Positions 1-7,263 of a stretch of 7,447 nt of DNA are shown in pieces. Position 1 is the first letter of the stretch; every line of letters starts with the position of its first letter. Under the pieces are notes generated by a model. That model ran no database searches and was not told the origin of the DNA. It saw only the letters and a program-made list of their open reading frames with translations. Source of the stretch: Pasteurellaceae bacterium (GTDB lineage Bacteria > Pseudomonadota > Gammaproteobacteria > Enterobacterales > Pasteurellaceae); the NCBI GenBank assembly GCA_900756875.1, contig CAAELW010000061.1:1-7447 (forward strand), read 5' to 3'. The position numbers and the translations under genes were made by a program.

Positions 1-47
1 CCTTCGGGTTATGAGCCCGACGAGCTACCAAGCTGCTCCACCCCGCG
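1..47 (-). tRNA. Initiator tRNA-fMet (CAU), 5' part only
   Basis: Read on the minus strand, the sequence starts with CGCGGGG, followed by a D-arm (GGAGCAGCTTGGTAGCTC) and an anticodon stem-loop with anticodon CAT framed by GGGCT and AACCC. The three G:C pairs in the anticodon stem are the hallmark of bacterial initiator tRNA and separate it from elongator Met tRNA. The 5' end is at 47 and the gene runs off the window at position 1, so the variable loop, T-arm and acceptor 3' end are not visible. It charges with methionine, is formylated, and starts translation. Identification is by close resemblance to the E. coli initiator tRNA. Confidence 0.95.
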
Positions 48-64
48 TCCGAAATATGGGGTGT

Positions 65-92
65 ATTATAGTGATCTAAATCAAAAGATCAA
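65..92 (-). promoter_or_regulatory. Promoter of the initiator tRNA
   Basis: On the minus strand a -35 TTGATC (87-92) is separated by 16 bp from a perfect -10 TATAAT (65-70). The next bases, ACACCCC, form a C-rich discriminator of the kind found at stable-RNA promoters under stringent control. Transcription would start near position 58, about 10 nt ahead of the mature tRNA 5' end. The stringent-control suggestion is inference from the discriminator. Confidence 0.8.
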
Positions 93-132
93 GCGGTTTC
101 TGCTAATTTTCTTGAAAACCTAAGATTTTTTG

Positions 133-141
133 ACCGCACTT
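133..141 (-). repeat. DNA uptake signal sequence (intergenic)
   Basis: An exact AAGTGCGGT core on the minus strand, preceded by A and followed by TCAAAAAATC, which fits the AT-rich extended motif. It lies between the small lipoprotein gene and the tRNA promoter and is one of two intergenic copies here. It is not part of an inverted pair, so it does not form an uptake-signal terminator. Confidence 0.9.
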
Positions 142-161
142 TGTTTTATCTAAAGTGAGAG

Positions 162-290
162 TTAGAATCCAAAGCCCGTGCCTAGACCAACACCAACGCC
201 TACACCATTACTGCCACCGCCAGCACCTACACCAACAGAACAAGCACTCACCAAACCACTTAATAAAGCCACTAAAAATAATTTTTTCAT
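162..290 (-). CDS. Small glycine-rich lipoprotein, 42 aa
   Basis: A 42-residue open frame begins MKKLFLVALLSGLVSAC, a classic lipoprotein signal peptide: two lysines, a hydrophobic core, and lipobox V14-S15-A16 before Cys17. Serine at +2 predicts outer-membrane sorting. The mature peptide is only 26 residues and almost entirely Gly, Val and small residues (CSVGVGAGGG..., ending GTGFGF). It contains G-x-G-x-G repeats resembling glycine-zipper segments. Its ATG overlaps the TGA of the upstream kinase as ATGA, and an AAAGGA ribosome site lies about 6 nt before it, so the two are almost certainly co-translated. No function can be assigned. The opposite strand has a proline/threonine-rich open frame that is only its shadow. 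The perfect signal sequence, ribosome site and coupling are the case for a real gene. Confidence 0.78.
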   Translation of the reverse strand: MKKLFLVALLSGLVSACSVGVGAGGGSNGVGVGVGLGTGFGF

Positions 291-1009
291 AGATTTTCCT
301 TTGTTAAATGTTCAAATAACCGATAAACGGCCAATAGGTCCGTTCTTGCAATTGGTTTGAACGGAAGTAAAAGATAATAAAGCCAACGAAATCTTCTCAC
401 ATATGACAACATATCAACCCAATAAGTTGTCGGGCAGTGAGATTTATAATAATCAAATAATTCATTAAGCTTTTCATCATCTAAGCCTTTCACACGACAT
501 AAACTGTCTAAAAATGCTAGCATATCACGTGTAATCAACCAATGTTCATTATGGCTTTTTGAATGAGATTCAAAGTCCATAAAACTAATTTTACCATCTT
601 TCCATGCGATATCTCGTATAGCTGGACGACCGTGAATAATGCCTTGTTGATGAAGATTAATCAATATTTCTATCGCTGAATGCAAAATATGTGATTTTTC
701 TGCCCAAGACAATGTTTCATCATTCAGCCAGATGTTTAATGTTGGCCCTGCATCTTCCAATACTAAATAATCATCACCGAAACCGCATAATTTAGGTACT
801 GGTGCACCAATATTATTTAAATGCTGTAGTATTTCACACTCTTCTTTAAAATGTTGTTTTGGATATGGTTTTAATAATAACCATATCCCTTTTAATTGCT
901 CGGGTTGCTTTAACCAATAATGTTTCCCTAAATATTTAAAGCGGAAAACACGTTCTCCACGATGTTCTTCAAGAAGCTTTTGCACATGGTCTTTAAGTGA
1001 CGAAGTCAT
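287..1009 (-). CDS. Kinase-fold protein, LPS-kinase/RIO-like
   Basis: This 240-aa protein has the skeleton of a small eukaryotic-like kinase. Lys34 in YWLKQPE is the candidate ATP-anchoring lysine and the glutamates of FKEECEIL (57-60) the candidate helix-C partner. L82-V-L-E-D is the hinge, HGRPAIRD (126-133) the catalytic loop with Asp133, and MDFE (144-147) the metal-binding DFG equivalent with Asp145. The HGRPA-RD form is typical of bacterial proteins annotated as lipopolysaccharide core kinase (RfaP/InaA-like) or serine/threonine kinase; the substrate cannot be told from sequence. There is no signal peptide. The C-terminal third (195-220) is rich in Arg, Tyr and Leu and may be a membrane-facing helix. 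Its stop codon overlaps the start of the small lipoprotein gene. Kinase fold is confident; sugar versus protein substrate is open. Confidence 0.85.
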   Translation of the reverse strand: MTSSLKDHVQKLLEEHRGERVFRFKYLGKHYWLKQPEQLKGIWLLLKPYPKQHFKEECEILQHLNNIGAPVPKLCGFGDDYLVLEDAGPTLNIWLNDETLSWAEKSHILHSAIEILINLHQQGIIHGRPAIRDIAWKDGKISFMDFESHSKSHNEHWLITRDMLAFLDSLCRVKGLDDEKLNELFDYYKSHCPTTYWVDMLSYVRRFRWLYYLLLPFKPIARTDLLAVYRLFEHLTKENL

Positions 1010-1029
1010 AATCTCTACTTAAATTTTTA

Positions 1030-1058
1030 TTGTGTATTGAAAAGATAAGCGATACATT
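1030..1058 (+). promoter_or_regulatory. Putative promoter of DUF1439 gene
   Basis: TTGTGT (1030-1035) and TACATT (1053-1058) are 17 bp apart on the plus strand. An alternative pair, TTGAAA (1038-1043) with TACAAA (1061-1066), is also spaced 17 bp. Both are moderate matches in a very AT-rich stretch, so the exact promoter is uncertain. Confidence 0.35.
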
Positions 1059-1083
1059 CTACAAAATTTTCATTCTTTTTCAA
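1056..1083 (-). promoter_or_regulatory. Putative promoter of kinase-lipoprotein pair
   Basis: On the minus strand TTGAAA (1078-1083) and TAGAAT (1056-1061) are 16 bp apart, a good sigma-70 match with two mismatches in total. Transcription would begin near 1049, giving a leader of about 40 nt. Its -10 overlaps the -10 proposed for the divergent gene on the other strand. Confidence 0.55.
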
Positions 1084-1097
1084 TCAAGGAGAAAAAT

Positions 1098-1658
1098 ATG
1101 CATTTTTTGAAAAAAGTGCTTACCATACTGACCTTAGGTTTCTGTACGCTATCTGTACAAGCCTCTCCCTTCAGTATCAGCGAGCAACAAATTAACCAAT
1201 ATTTAAGTGAAAAAGGCACGATTAATGACAAACTCGGTATTCCAGGATTATTTTCTGTGGATTACTCACTGAAAGATTTAGTAACTCAAATCGGGCAAAC
1301 TGAAAGTAATCGTGTTGAAATGAGTGGTTTGGCTGATACGCTTATTCGTTTATCCGGTAAAACCTACCCAGCTAAATTGCATTTAACCTTTGATGCCGTT
1401 CCAGAATATAACGCACAGGAAGGAGCGCTCTATTTAAAAAATCTGCGAATTTTACGCTGGTCTGGCGAACCTAATAGTGCAATGGAGCAACTCCAAGATG
1501 TTATGCCGCTATTAAGCGATGGTGTGGCAGCATTATTAAGTCGGATGCCTGTTTACACCTTGGATGAAAGTGACATGAAACAAATGCTGATTAAGAAGTT
1601 TGCCAAAGAAATTAAAGTTGAAAAAGGTCGACTGGAATTAATTGGTGGAATGTTTTAA
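1098..1658 (+). CDS. Periplasmic DUF1439 (YceB-like) protein
   Basis: The 186-aa product begins with a type I signal peptide: MHFLKK, a hydrophobic core, and a VQA cleavage site after residue 22. E. coli YceB, the best known relative, is a lipoprotein. Here the only early cysteine, Cys16, sits in the hydrophobic core without a lipobox, so this form is probably a soluble periplasmic protein. The body matches DUF1439 in order: an N-terminal SISEQQINQYL helix, a strand-rich middle that includes KTYPAKLHLTFDAVPEYN and GALYLKNLRI, and a C-terminal DVMPLL...SRMPVYTL segment. Length equals that of YceB. The fold resembles lipid-binding tubular proteins, but no ligand is established. An AAGGAG ribosome site lies about 6 nt before the ATG. 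It is divergent from the kinase gene and convergent with qseC. Confidence 0.82.
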   Translation: MHFLKKVLTILTLGFCTLSVQASPFSISEQQINQYLSEKGTINDKLGIPGLFSVDYSLKDLVTQIGQTESNRVEMSGLADTLIRLSGKTYPAKLHLTFDAVPEYNAQEGALYLKNLRILRWSGEPNSAMEQLQDVMPLLSDGVAALLSRMPVYTLDESDMKQMLIKKFAKEIKVEKGRLELIGGMF

Positions 1659-1662
1659 CAAT

Positions 1663-1687
1663 AAGGGCGTATTAAACGCCCTTTTTT
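1663..1687 (+). terminator. Intrinsic terminator between convergent genes
   Basis: AAGGGCGT (1663-1670) pairs perfectly with ACGCCCTT (1676-1683) around a 5-nt loop, followed by a run of T to 1687. It lies 4 nt past the DUF1439 stop codon and directly abuts the qseC stop codon from the other side. The plus-strand T run is strong. On the minus strand the tail is TTATTGTT, so termination of qseC is probable but weaker. Confidence 0.88.
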
Positions 1688-3041
1688 ATAACTCAATGAT
1701 AGCTCGCAAACCTTGAATTTGCCCGTTAGCTTCAATATTTTCTAATCGGAAACGATAGTGATGCAATTCTGCTATTCTTGCCACAATAGACAATCCAAGC
1801 CCACTTCCCTTTTCATTTTGTCCTGCAGGACGATAAAAACGCTGCCCTAATTTTGCTAATTCTTCTGGCGTAACACCACCGCCATTATCTTCAATAAGAA
1901 TTTTACGAGGCTGCAAAATCACTCGAACCAGAGTGCCTTGAGGACAATATTTAATGGCATTATCCAACAAGTTTCTCAACATTTGGGCAAGTAATAATGG
2001 CTGCCCTTGCTTAACGGCAGGATCTCCCTGATGCTCAAACTGCAATTCGATTTGGCGTTGCTGTGCACTGAAATATAACTCACCGATAAGTGAAGTTATA
2101 ATTTCTGACCAATGAATAGGTTCCTGATGATTTAATTCTTTAAGATTATCCAAGCGGGAAAGCGTAAGAAGTTGTTCGATTAATTGAGTTGCTCGATCGA
2201 TACCTTGGGTTAAATGCGCTAAGGCCATTTCACGAGTTTGTGCATCATCGCCAGCTAACTGTGCGACTTCTGTTTGAATACGTAATGCTGCTAATGGACT
2301 ACGTAATTCATGCGCTGCATCAGAAACAAAGCGGCGCTCCCGTTCCAACTGCTCACTGGTACGTGTAAAAAATTGATTTAAGTTTTGGACTAACGGTAGA
2401 ATCTCTGTTGGTACATCATCAGTTTCTAATAACGACACATCACCTGGTCGGCGAGCTTGTACGTTTCGACTCAATCGATTAACTGGTTTTAAGGCACGAT
2501 AAATCACAATAAAAGCGACCAATAATAGTACTGGTAATCCAGCAAACCAAATTCCTGTTTGGCTAAAAACCATTTTATTGACCAACTCTTCGCGATATTC
2601 CAACTCTTGACCTACGGCGATCACCAATTCACCATTACCAACAGGTTGCCAATAAATCAACCATTCATCGTCATCATCTAAAATATGCGCTTTACTAAAT
2701 CCGGTTTTATTTTGGAAAATAAATTTGTCACCATTATCACCATCGGTTAATAATCTTTCACCTTTGTTAGAAAATATGGCAAAGGCCAATGCATCATTAT
2801 CATAATGACGTTTTTGTGGTTTAAATCCACCACGTGGAAAATTCGCATTTTCATCCAATAAGACATTTTTCAAATCAGAGGTTGCCAAACGCTCGGCAAA
2901 AAGCACCTGCTGTGCATTAAACACATCTTTGACTTCTTTTTTGACAACCGTCCATGCAACAGCCGTGGCAATGCACCACACACAAAGTGCGGTCACACTT
3001 AAACCGATTAAGAGACGAAAACTCAGTCGTTTATTTTTCAT
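1686..3041 (-). CDS. qseC: Sensor histidine kinase QseC (FirS)
   Basis: This 451-aa inner-membrane sensor has TM1 at about 10-32, a periplasmic domain at 33-160, TM2 at 163-182 and a HAMP linker at about 183-235. The HisKA box has phospho-acceptor His244 in [10 protein letters not shown]. The ATPase domain has N-box [10 protein letters not shown] (Asn357, Asn361), G1 box DNGGG (385-389) and G2 box GSGLGLS (412-418). The periplasmic part carries an acidic run LDDDDE (121-126) and EYREE (148-152) just before TM2. The latter aligns with the DYRED motif that I recall being tied to ferrous-iron sensing in the H. influenzae homologue FirS. The start overlaps the qseB end by 11 nt, with AGGA 8 nt upstream, so synthesis is coupled. 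In E. coli QseC is described as an adrenergic/AI-3 sensor; which signal applies here is unknown. Confidence 0.95.
   Translation of the reverse strand: MKNKRLSFRLLIGLSVTALCVWCIATAVAWTVVKKEVKDVFNAQQVLFAERLATSDLKNVLLDENANFPRGGFKPQKRHYDNDALAFAIFSNKGERLLTDGDNGDKFIFQNKTGFSKAHILDDDDEWLIYWQPVGNGELVIAVGQELEYREELVNKMVFSQTGIWFAGLPVLLLVAFIVIYRALKPVNRLSRNVQARRPGDVSLLETDDVPTEILPLVQNLNQFFTRTSEQLERERRFVSDAAHELRSPLAALRIQTEVAQLAGDDAQTREMALAHLTQGIDRATQLIEQLLTLSRLDNLKELNHQEPIHWSEIITSLIGELYFSAQQRQIELQFEHQGDPAVKQGQPLLLAQMLRNLLDNAIKYCPQGTLVRVILQPRKILIEDNGGGVTPEELAKLGQRFYRPAGQNEKGSGLGLSIVARIAELHHYRFRLENIEANGQIQGLRAIIEL
2985..2993 (+). repeat. DNA uptake signal sequence in qseC
   Basis: An exact AAGTGCGGT followed by CACACTT. 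On the coding strand it reads ACC GCA CTT, Thr17-Ala18-Leu19, inside the first membrane segment of QseC. Confidence 0.88.
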
Positions 3042-3699
3042 TAACTTGTCCTAAAGCATAGCCTACACCATGTACCGTACGAATAAATTGTTTACCCAGC
3101 TTTTGACGCAAATTATAAATATGCACGTCCAATGCACCGCTACTTAATTCTTCATCCCAATTTGACAGTTTTTCTTCAATGGTCGCACGTGAAAGCACCC
3201 GTTCTTTATTCAGCATAAAAAGCTCGAGTAATTTATATTCACGTCCAGTTAATGTAATTTCATCCTCATTCAACCAAGCCTTACGCTGAGCTGGATCGAG
3301 TTTGACATTACCATGCTCAATTTGTGGTTTAACTTGCCCATAACGACGACGAATTAATGCTTGTAATCGCACCACCACTTCAGCCAAGGCAAAGGGTTTG
3401 CAAAGATAATCATCAGCACCTTGTTGAATACCTTTAATCCGTTCATCCAATGTATCACGTGCAGTTAAGATCAATACAGGCACATCTTGATTATTTGAAC
3501 GCCATTGCTTTAATACATCCAAACCATCTAGTTTAGGCAGGGTTAAATCCAATACCACTGCATCATAAGGCGCGCCGATTAAGGCGTTTAATCCACTTTG
3601 CCCATCAGTAAACCAATCTACAATAAAGCCTGATTTCGTTAAACCAATTTGCAGACCATTGCCGATGAGAGGATCGTCTTCTACTAATAAAACTCGCAT
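3031..3699 (-). CDS. qseB: Response regulator QseB (FirR)
   Basis: A 222-aa OmpR/PhoB-class regulator. The receiver domain (1-115) has acidic pocket Glu7-Asp8-Asp9, phospho-acceptor Asp51 in VVLDLTLP, switch Thr79 and Lys101 in CKPF. The C-terminal winged helix (about 125-218) carries [12 protein letters not shown], the recognition helix region [12 protein letters not shown] and the GVGYAL wing. The start MRVLLVEDD at 3699 is chosen because the receiver fold begins there and length fits E. coli QseB (219 aa). A longer in-frame reading to 3753 would translate through a terminator-like hairpin and adds an unrelated sequence. No clear ribosome site precedes the ATG; the place is taken by an uptake signal. 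The gene follows ygiW by 69 nt and overlaps qseC by 11 nt. It likely activates its own operon through the CTTAA repeats upstream of ygiW. Confidence 0.95.
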   Translation of the reverse strand: MRVLLVEDDPLIGNGLQIGLTKSGFIVDWFTDGQSGLNALIGAPYDAVVLDLTLPKLDGLDVLKQWRSNNQDVPVLILTARDTLDERIKGIQQGADDYLCKPFALAEVVVRLQALIRRRYGQVKPQIEHGNVKLDPAQRKAWLNEDEITLTGREYKLLELFMLNKERVLSRATIEEKLSNWDEELSSGALDVHIYNLRQKLGKQFIRTVHGVGYALGQVNEK

Positions 3700-3706
3700 A
3701 ATATTG

Positions 3707-3715
3707 ACCGCACTT
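3707..3715 (-). repeat. DNA uptake signal sequence before qseB
   Basis: An exact AAGTGCGGT on the minus strand, followed by CAATATT and then the qseB ATG. It occupies -16 to -8 relative to that start, where a Shine-Dalgarno sequence would normally lie. Confidence 0.9.
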
Positions 3716-3720
3716 TTCTT

Positions 3721-3754
3721 AAAACGAAAAAATGGCGGGCTTTTGCCCACCACT
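3721..3754 (-). terminator. Terminator/attenuator between ygiW and qseB
   Basis: On the minus strand AGTGGTGGGC (3754-3745) pairs with GCCCGCCATT (3740-3731) around an AAAA loop. The core is seven pairs including one G:T, extended by weaker outer pairs. A T-rich tail ATTTTTTCGTTTT follows. It starts 14 nt after the ygiW stop codon and ends about 20 nt before the qseB start. It should partly stop transcripts after ygiW, leaving less message for qseBC. Whether it is leaky or regulated cannot be seen. Confidence 0.75.
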
Positions 3755-3768
3755 TCAAATTATATGAA

Positions 3769-4137
3769 TTATTGCGCTTTTTCAACGCTAATGACTTCAA
3801 GCTCAGCTTTTTCAAAAGCGTCATTATCCAATTTACCGTAAACGCGGATCTTATCCTGAGGTCCCACATTTAAGCCATTCCAAACACGGTTTTTAATTTC
3901 CAATTTGATTTGATCTGTGCCATCGGTAAAAAGATATTTATCACCTTTAATTTGTTGAGTGATATTACCGACTAAGGTAATCATAGAATTATCTTTCGCA
4001 GATAATGCTTGTTGAACAGTAAGTTGTTGACCTTGGTCACCGCCATGGAAACCACCTTGTGCAGTGTTACCATTAAAACCAGCAAATGCTGCTGAAGTAG
4101 ATAAAGCTAAAAGGGTTGCTAAAGCTAATTTTTTCAT
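3769..4137 (-). CDS. ygiW: YgiW/BOF-family periplasmic stress protein
   Basis: A 122-aa precursor with signal peptide MKKLALATLLALSTSAAFA, cleaved before GFNGN. The mature protein starts with a flexible Gly/Gln-rich stretch (FNGNTAQGGFHGGDQGQQ). A bacterial OB-fold (BOF) domain follows: TVQQALSAKDNSMITLVGNI, YLFTDGTDQIKLEI, VGPQDKIRVYGKLD and a final AELEVISVEKA strand. Relatives include E. coli YgiW and YdeI and Salmonella VisP, linked to peroxide, metal or cationic-peptide tolerance. Two ATGs are adjacent (4140 and 4137). AGGAG at 4144-4148 lies 3 nt before the first but 6 nt before the second, so 4137 is preferred. It is the first gene of the ygiW-qseB-qseC unit, and its own product may be a main target of the regulator. 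Confidence 0.92.
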   Translation of the reverse strand: MKKLALATLLALSTSAAFAGFNGNTAQGGFHGGDQGQQLTVQQALSAKDNSMITLVGNITQQIKGDKYLFTDGTDQIKLEIKNRVWNGLNVGPQDKIRVYGKLDNDAFEKAELEVISVEKAQ

Positions 4138-4219
4138 CATGTTCTCCTAAATAAAATTAAGCATAAATAGTCATGTTTCAAAGCGAAGGATTATCCTCAT
4201 TGCTGCCTTGTTGATGCTT

Positions 4220-4248
4220 ATTAAACACAACAAATCTTAATGAAATCT
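4220..4248 (-). promoter_or_regulatory. Possible ygiW promoter
   Basis: On the minus strand TTTAAT (4220-4225) could serve as -10 with the poor -35 AGATTT (4243-4248) 17 bp upstream. A weak -35 lying within regulator repeats is what an activator-dependent OmpR-family promoter looks like. A second candidate -10, GATAAT (4190-4195), lies closer to the gene but has no matching -35 and is too far from the repeats. Confidence 0.35.
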
Positions 4249-4262
4249 TAAGCAACCTTAAG
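4236..4262 (-). promoter_or_regulatory. Triple CTTAA repeat, likely QseB site
   Basis: CTTAA occurs at 4236-4240, 4247-4251 and 4257-4261 in the same orientation (plus strand), that is with 11-bp and 10-bp periods, about one helical turn each. Two of the copies are full CTTAAG. OmpR/PmrA/QseB-type regulators bind tandem half-sites at this spacing, and the reported E. coli QseB and PmrA sites are CTTAA-type direct repeats. It lies about 100 bp upstream of ygiW and overlaps the proposed -35. Binding here is inferred, not shown. Confidence 0.7.
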
Positions 4263-4282
4263 ATTTTTAAATTTTTTTAAAA

Positions 4283-4969
4283 TCACCAACAAAATCGCTC
4301 ATTCACCAAGTTATCTTGGCGTTCTTTTTCCCATTTCGCTTTATTTTCAGGATTAGCAAAATAGCGGTCTTGCTCAACTAAACGCGCATCAAGTTTTGCC
4401 TCTGCTTCTTTTAATGCCTGTTTTCTATCTGGATGTTTGCTTGGTAATTGAGGTAAAAATACAGTCTGATACGGGTGATTTTTCGCCCAGTCAATCGCAT
4501 CTTGCGCCGCCTTGTGTTGCTTATTCAAATCACAGAACGCATACGGATTAACATGTTGTCCTACTAATTGCCCAAATGCTGTGTTATTCGAGACTGTTAA
4601 TTTATCTAAATCCAACACATATAACGCGGTGATTAAACGATTTTGCCCACGATAAAACCATTTTACCGCATCATCACGCAAGCCAAAATCATAAGCACGA
4701 GCAGAAAGTGCAAACATTGTCATCGGGGAAACAAAATCCACTTTTTTCTCAATAATATTGACCGCACTTTCAAAATCTTTTTGTGTATTATTCAGTAATA
4801 ACGCATCAATATCTTTATTCACATTGATCTGTTCAAGTCGCCCATCTCTCGCATCGTAATAAGGCTTTACATACATATCAATATGCTTAACCGGCTCTTT
4901 TGAAATTGAGCTACAAGCCGTTAATAAAAGTGCGGTTGAAATCCAGGTTAATTTTAGAAAGGTTCGCAT
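4283..4969 (-). CDS. Lipoprotein of unknown function
   Basis: A 228-aa protein with a clear lipoprotein signal: MRTFLK, a hydrophobic core, lipobox L16-T17-A18 before Cys19, then Ser-Ser, predicting the outer membrane. The mature part is hydrophilic and helical. A segment around MFALSARAYDFGLRDDAVKW resembles a TPR/Sel1-type helix pair. Two more cysteines (in AFCDL and at the C-terminal RFCW) could form a disulphide. The C-terminal third is highly charged (KQALKEAEAKLDARL and following). I do not recognise a named family. The ATG at 4969 is supported by AGGGAAG just upstream. It is divergent from yfaE and lies upstream of ygiW on the same strand, with no GC-rich terminator in the 145-bp gap; a structural link to the two-component system is not shown. 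Confidence 0.85.
   Translation of the reverse strand: MRTFLKLTWISTALLLTACSSISKEPVKHIDMYVKPYYDARDGRLEQINVNKDIDALLLNNTQKDFESAVNIIEKKVDFVSPMTMFALSARAYDFGLRDDAVKWFYRGQNRLITALYVLDLDKLTVSNNTAFGQLVGQHVNPYAFCDLNKQHKAAQDAIDWAKNHPYQTVFLPQLPSKHPDRKQALKEAEAKLDARLVEQDRYFANPENKAKWEKERQDNLVNERFCW
4761..4769 (-). repeat. DNA uptake signal sequence in lipoprotein gene
   Basis: An exact AAGTGCGGT on the coding strand, read in the frame giving Ser-Ala-Val in FESAVNIIE. It is the only one of the six copies within genes here that is not read as Thr-Ala-Leu. Confidence 0.88.
4928..4936 (+). repeat. DNA uptake signal sequence in signal peptide
   Basis: An exact AAGTGCGGT. On the coding strand it is ACC GCA CTT, Thr12-Ala13-Leu14 in the hydrophobic core of the lipoprotein signal peptide. 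Confidence 0.88.
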
Positions 4970-5042
4970 GGTCTTCCCTTATGATGAATATTAGCTCGCT
5001 ATATTACAACAAAAGAGCCGTGAGTTTTACTTCTCTTTCTTC

Positions 5043-5048
5043 TATAAT
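5043..5048 (+). promoter_or_regulatory. Probable -10 of yfaE promoter
   Basis: A perfect TATAAT stands 27 bp before the yfaE start codon; the best-spaced -35 (GTGAGT, 5020-5025) is poor. Transcription would begin near 5055, leaving a leader of only about 20 nt. That leader is made of A and T tracts without a Shine-Dalgarno sequence. Confidence 0.5.
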
Positions 5049-5075
5049 GAGCAAAATTTTGTTTTATTTTGTTTC

Positions 5076-6768
<1,693 letters not shown>

Positions 6769-6775
<7 letters not shown>

Positions 6776-7263
6776 GGCAAGCCTATAATACGTAGTATCG
6801 CAATCACGATAACCGCATAGATTGCTGCTAAAACATCATCCACCATAATCCCAAAACCGCTTTCCAGTTTTTGGTCAAAATAACGGATGGGATAAGGTTT
6901 TAAAATATCAAAGAAACGAAACAATACAAAGGCAATCACAATCCAAGGTAACGATGAGCTTGGAATCGCCGCTAATACGATAAATACCCCAACAAATTCA
7001 TCCCAAACAATGGAGCCATGATCATGAACGCCCATATCATCTGCGGTTTTTTGACATAAATAACAGCCAAGTGCAAAGCAAAGTGCGGTCAAAATTAGGA
7101 AGATTTTTAGTCCAAGACAAGCTAATAATGCCGAACCTAAAATCGTTCCGGCTAAACTTCCCCATGTACCCGGTGCAGGACGAATGAGTCCTGAACCGAA
7201 ACCTAATGCAAGTAAATGAACTGGATTTTTTAAGCTAACTCTATCAAGAGGTGAACTATTCAT
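6769..7263 (-). CDS. pgpA: Phosphatidylglycerophosphatase A
   Basis: A 164-aa inner-membrane enzyme that removes phosphate from phosphatidylglycerophosphate to make phosphatidylglycerol. Conserved PgpA blocks are all present: GFGSGLIRPAPGTWGS (21-36), HDHGSIVWDEFVG (80-92, with Asp88-Glu89), FRFFDILKPYP (115-125) and the C-terminal FGIMVDDVLAAIYA (137-150, with Asp142-Asp143). Hydrophobic segments lie at about 36-70, 92-118 and 144-162. Length is close to E. coli PgpA (about 170 aa). Its ATG overlaps the thiL stop codon as TAATG, and AAGGA lies about 6 nt upstream within thiL, so it is probably translated by coupling. The thiL-pgpA order is the usual one in gammaproteobacteria. Confidence 0.95.
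7081..7089 (+). repeat. DNA uptake signal sequence in pgpA
   Basis: An exact AAGTGCGGT followed by CAAAATTAG. On the coding strand it is ACC GCA CTT, Thr59-Ala60-Leu61 in LILTALCFALG, a membrane segment. Confidence 0.88.

Noticed and set aside
89..97. TCAAGCGGT resembling the Actinobacillus-type uptake signal
   Set aside because: One mismatch to ACAAGCGGT, a single copy, overlapping the tRNA promoter; the window otherwise has only the Haemophilus type.
133..141. Uptake signal acting as a terminator after the mini-lipoprotein gene
   Set aside because: Uptake-signal terminators need an inverted pair; only one copy is present and no stem forms with nearby bases.
178..360. Plus-strand open frame rich in Pro-Thr repeats
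   Set aside because: It is the complement of the glycine/valine codons of the minus-strand mini-lipoprotein, has no ribosome site and no stable domain.
3700..3753. Longer N-terminus for QseB beginning at 3753
   Set aside because: It would place the start inside the terminator-like hairpin and add 18 residues before the receiver fold, which naturally begins at MRVLLVEDD.
3659..3869. Two short open frames, one on each strand, around the ygiW-qseB junction
   Set aside because: Both are out of frame with well-supported genes and lack ribosome sites or recognisable sequence.
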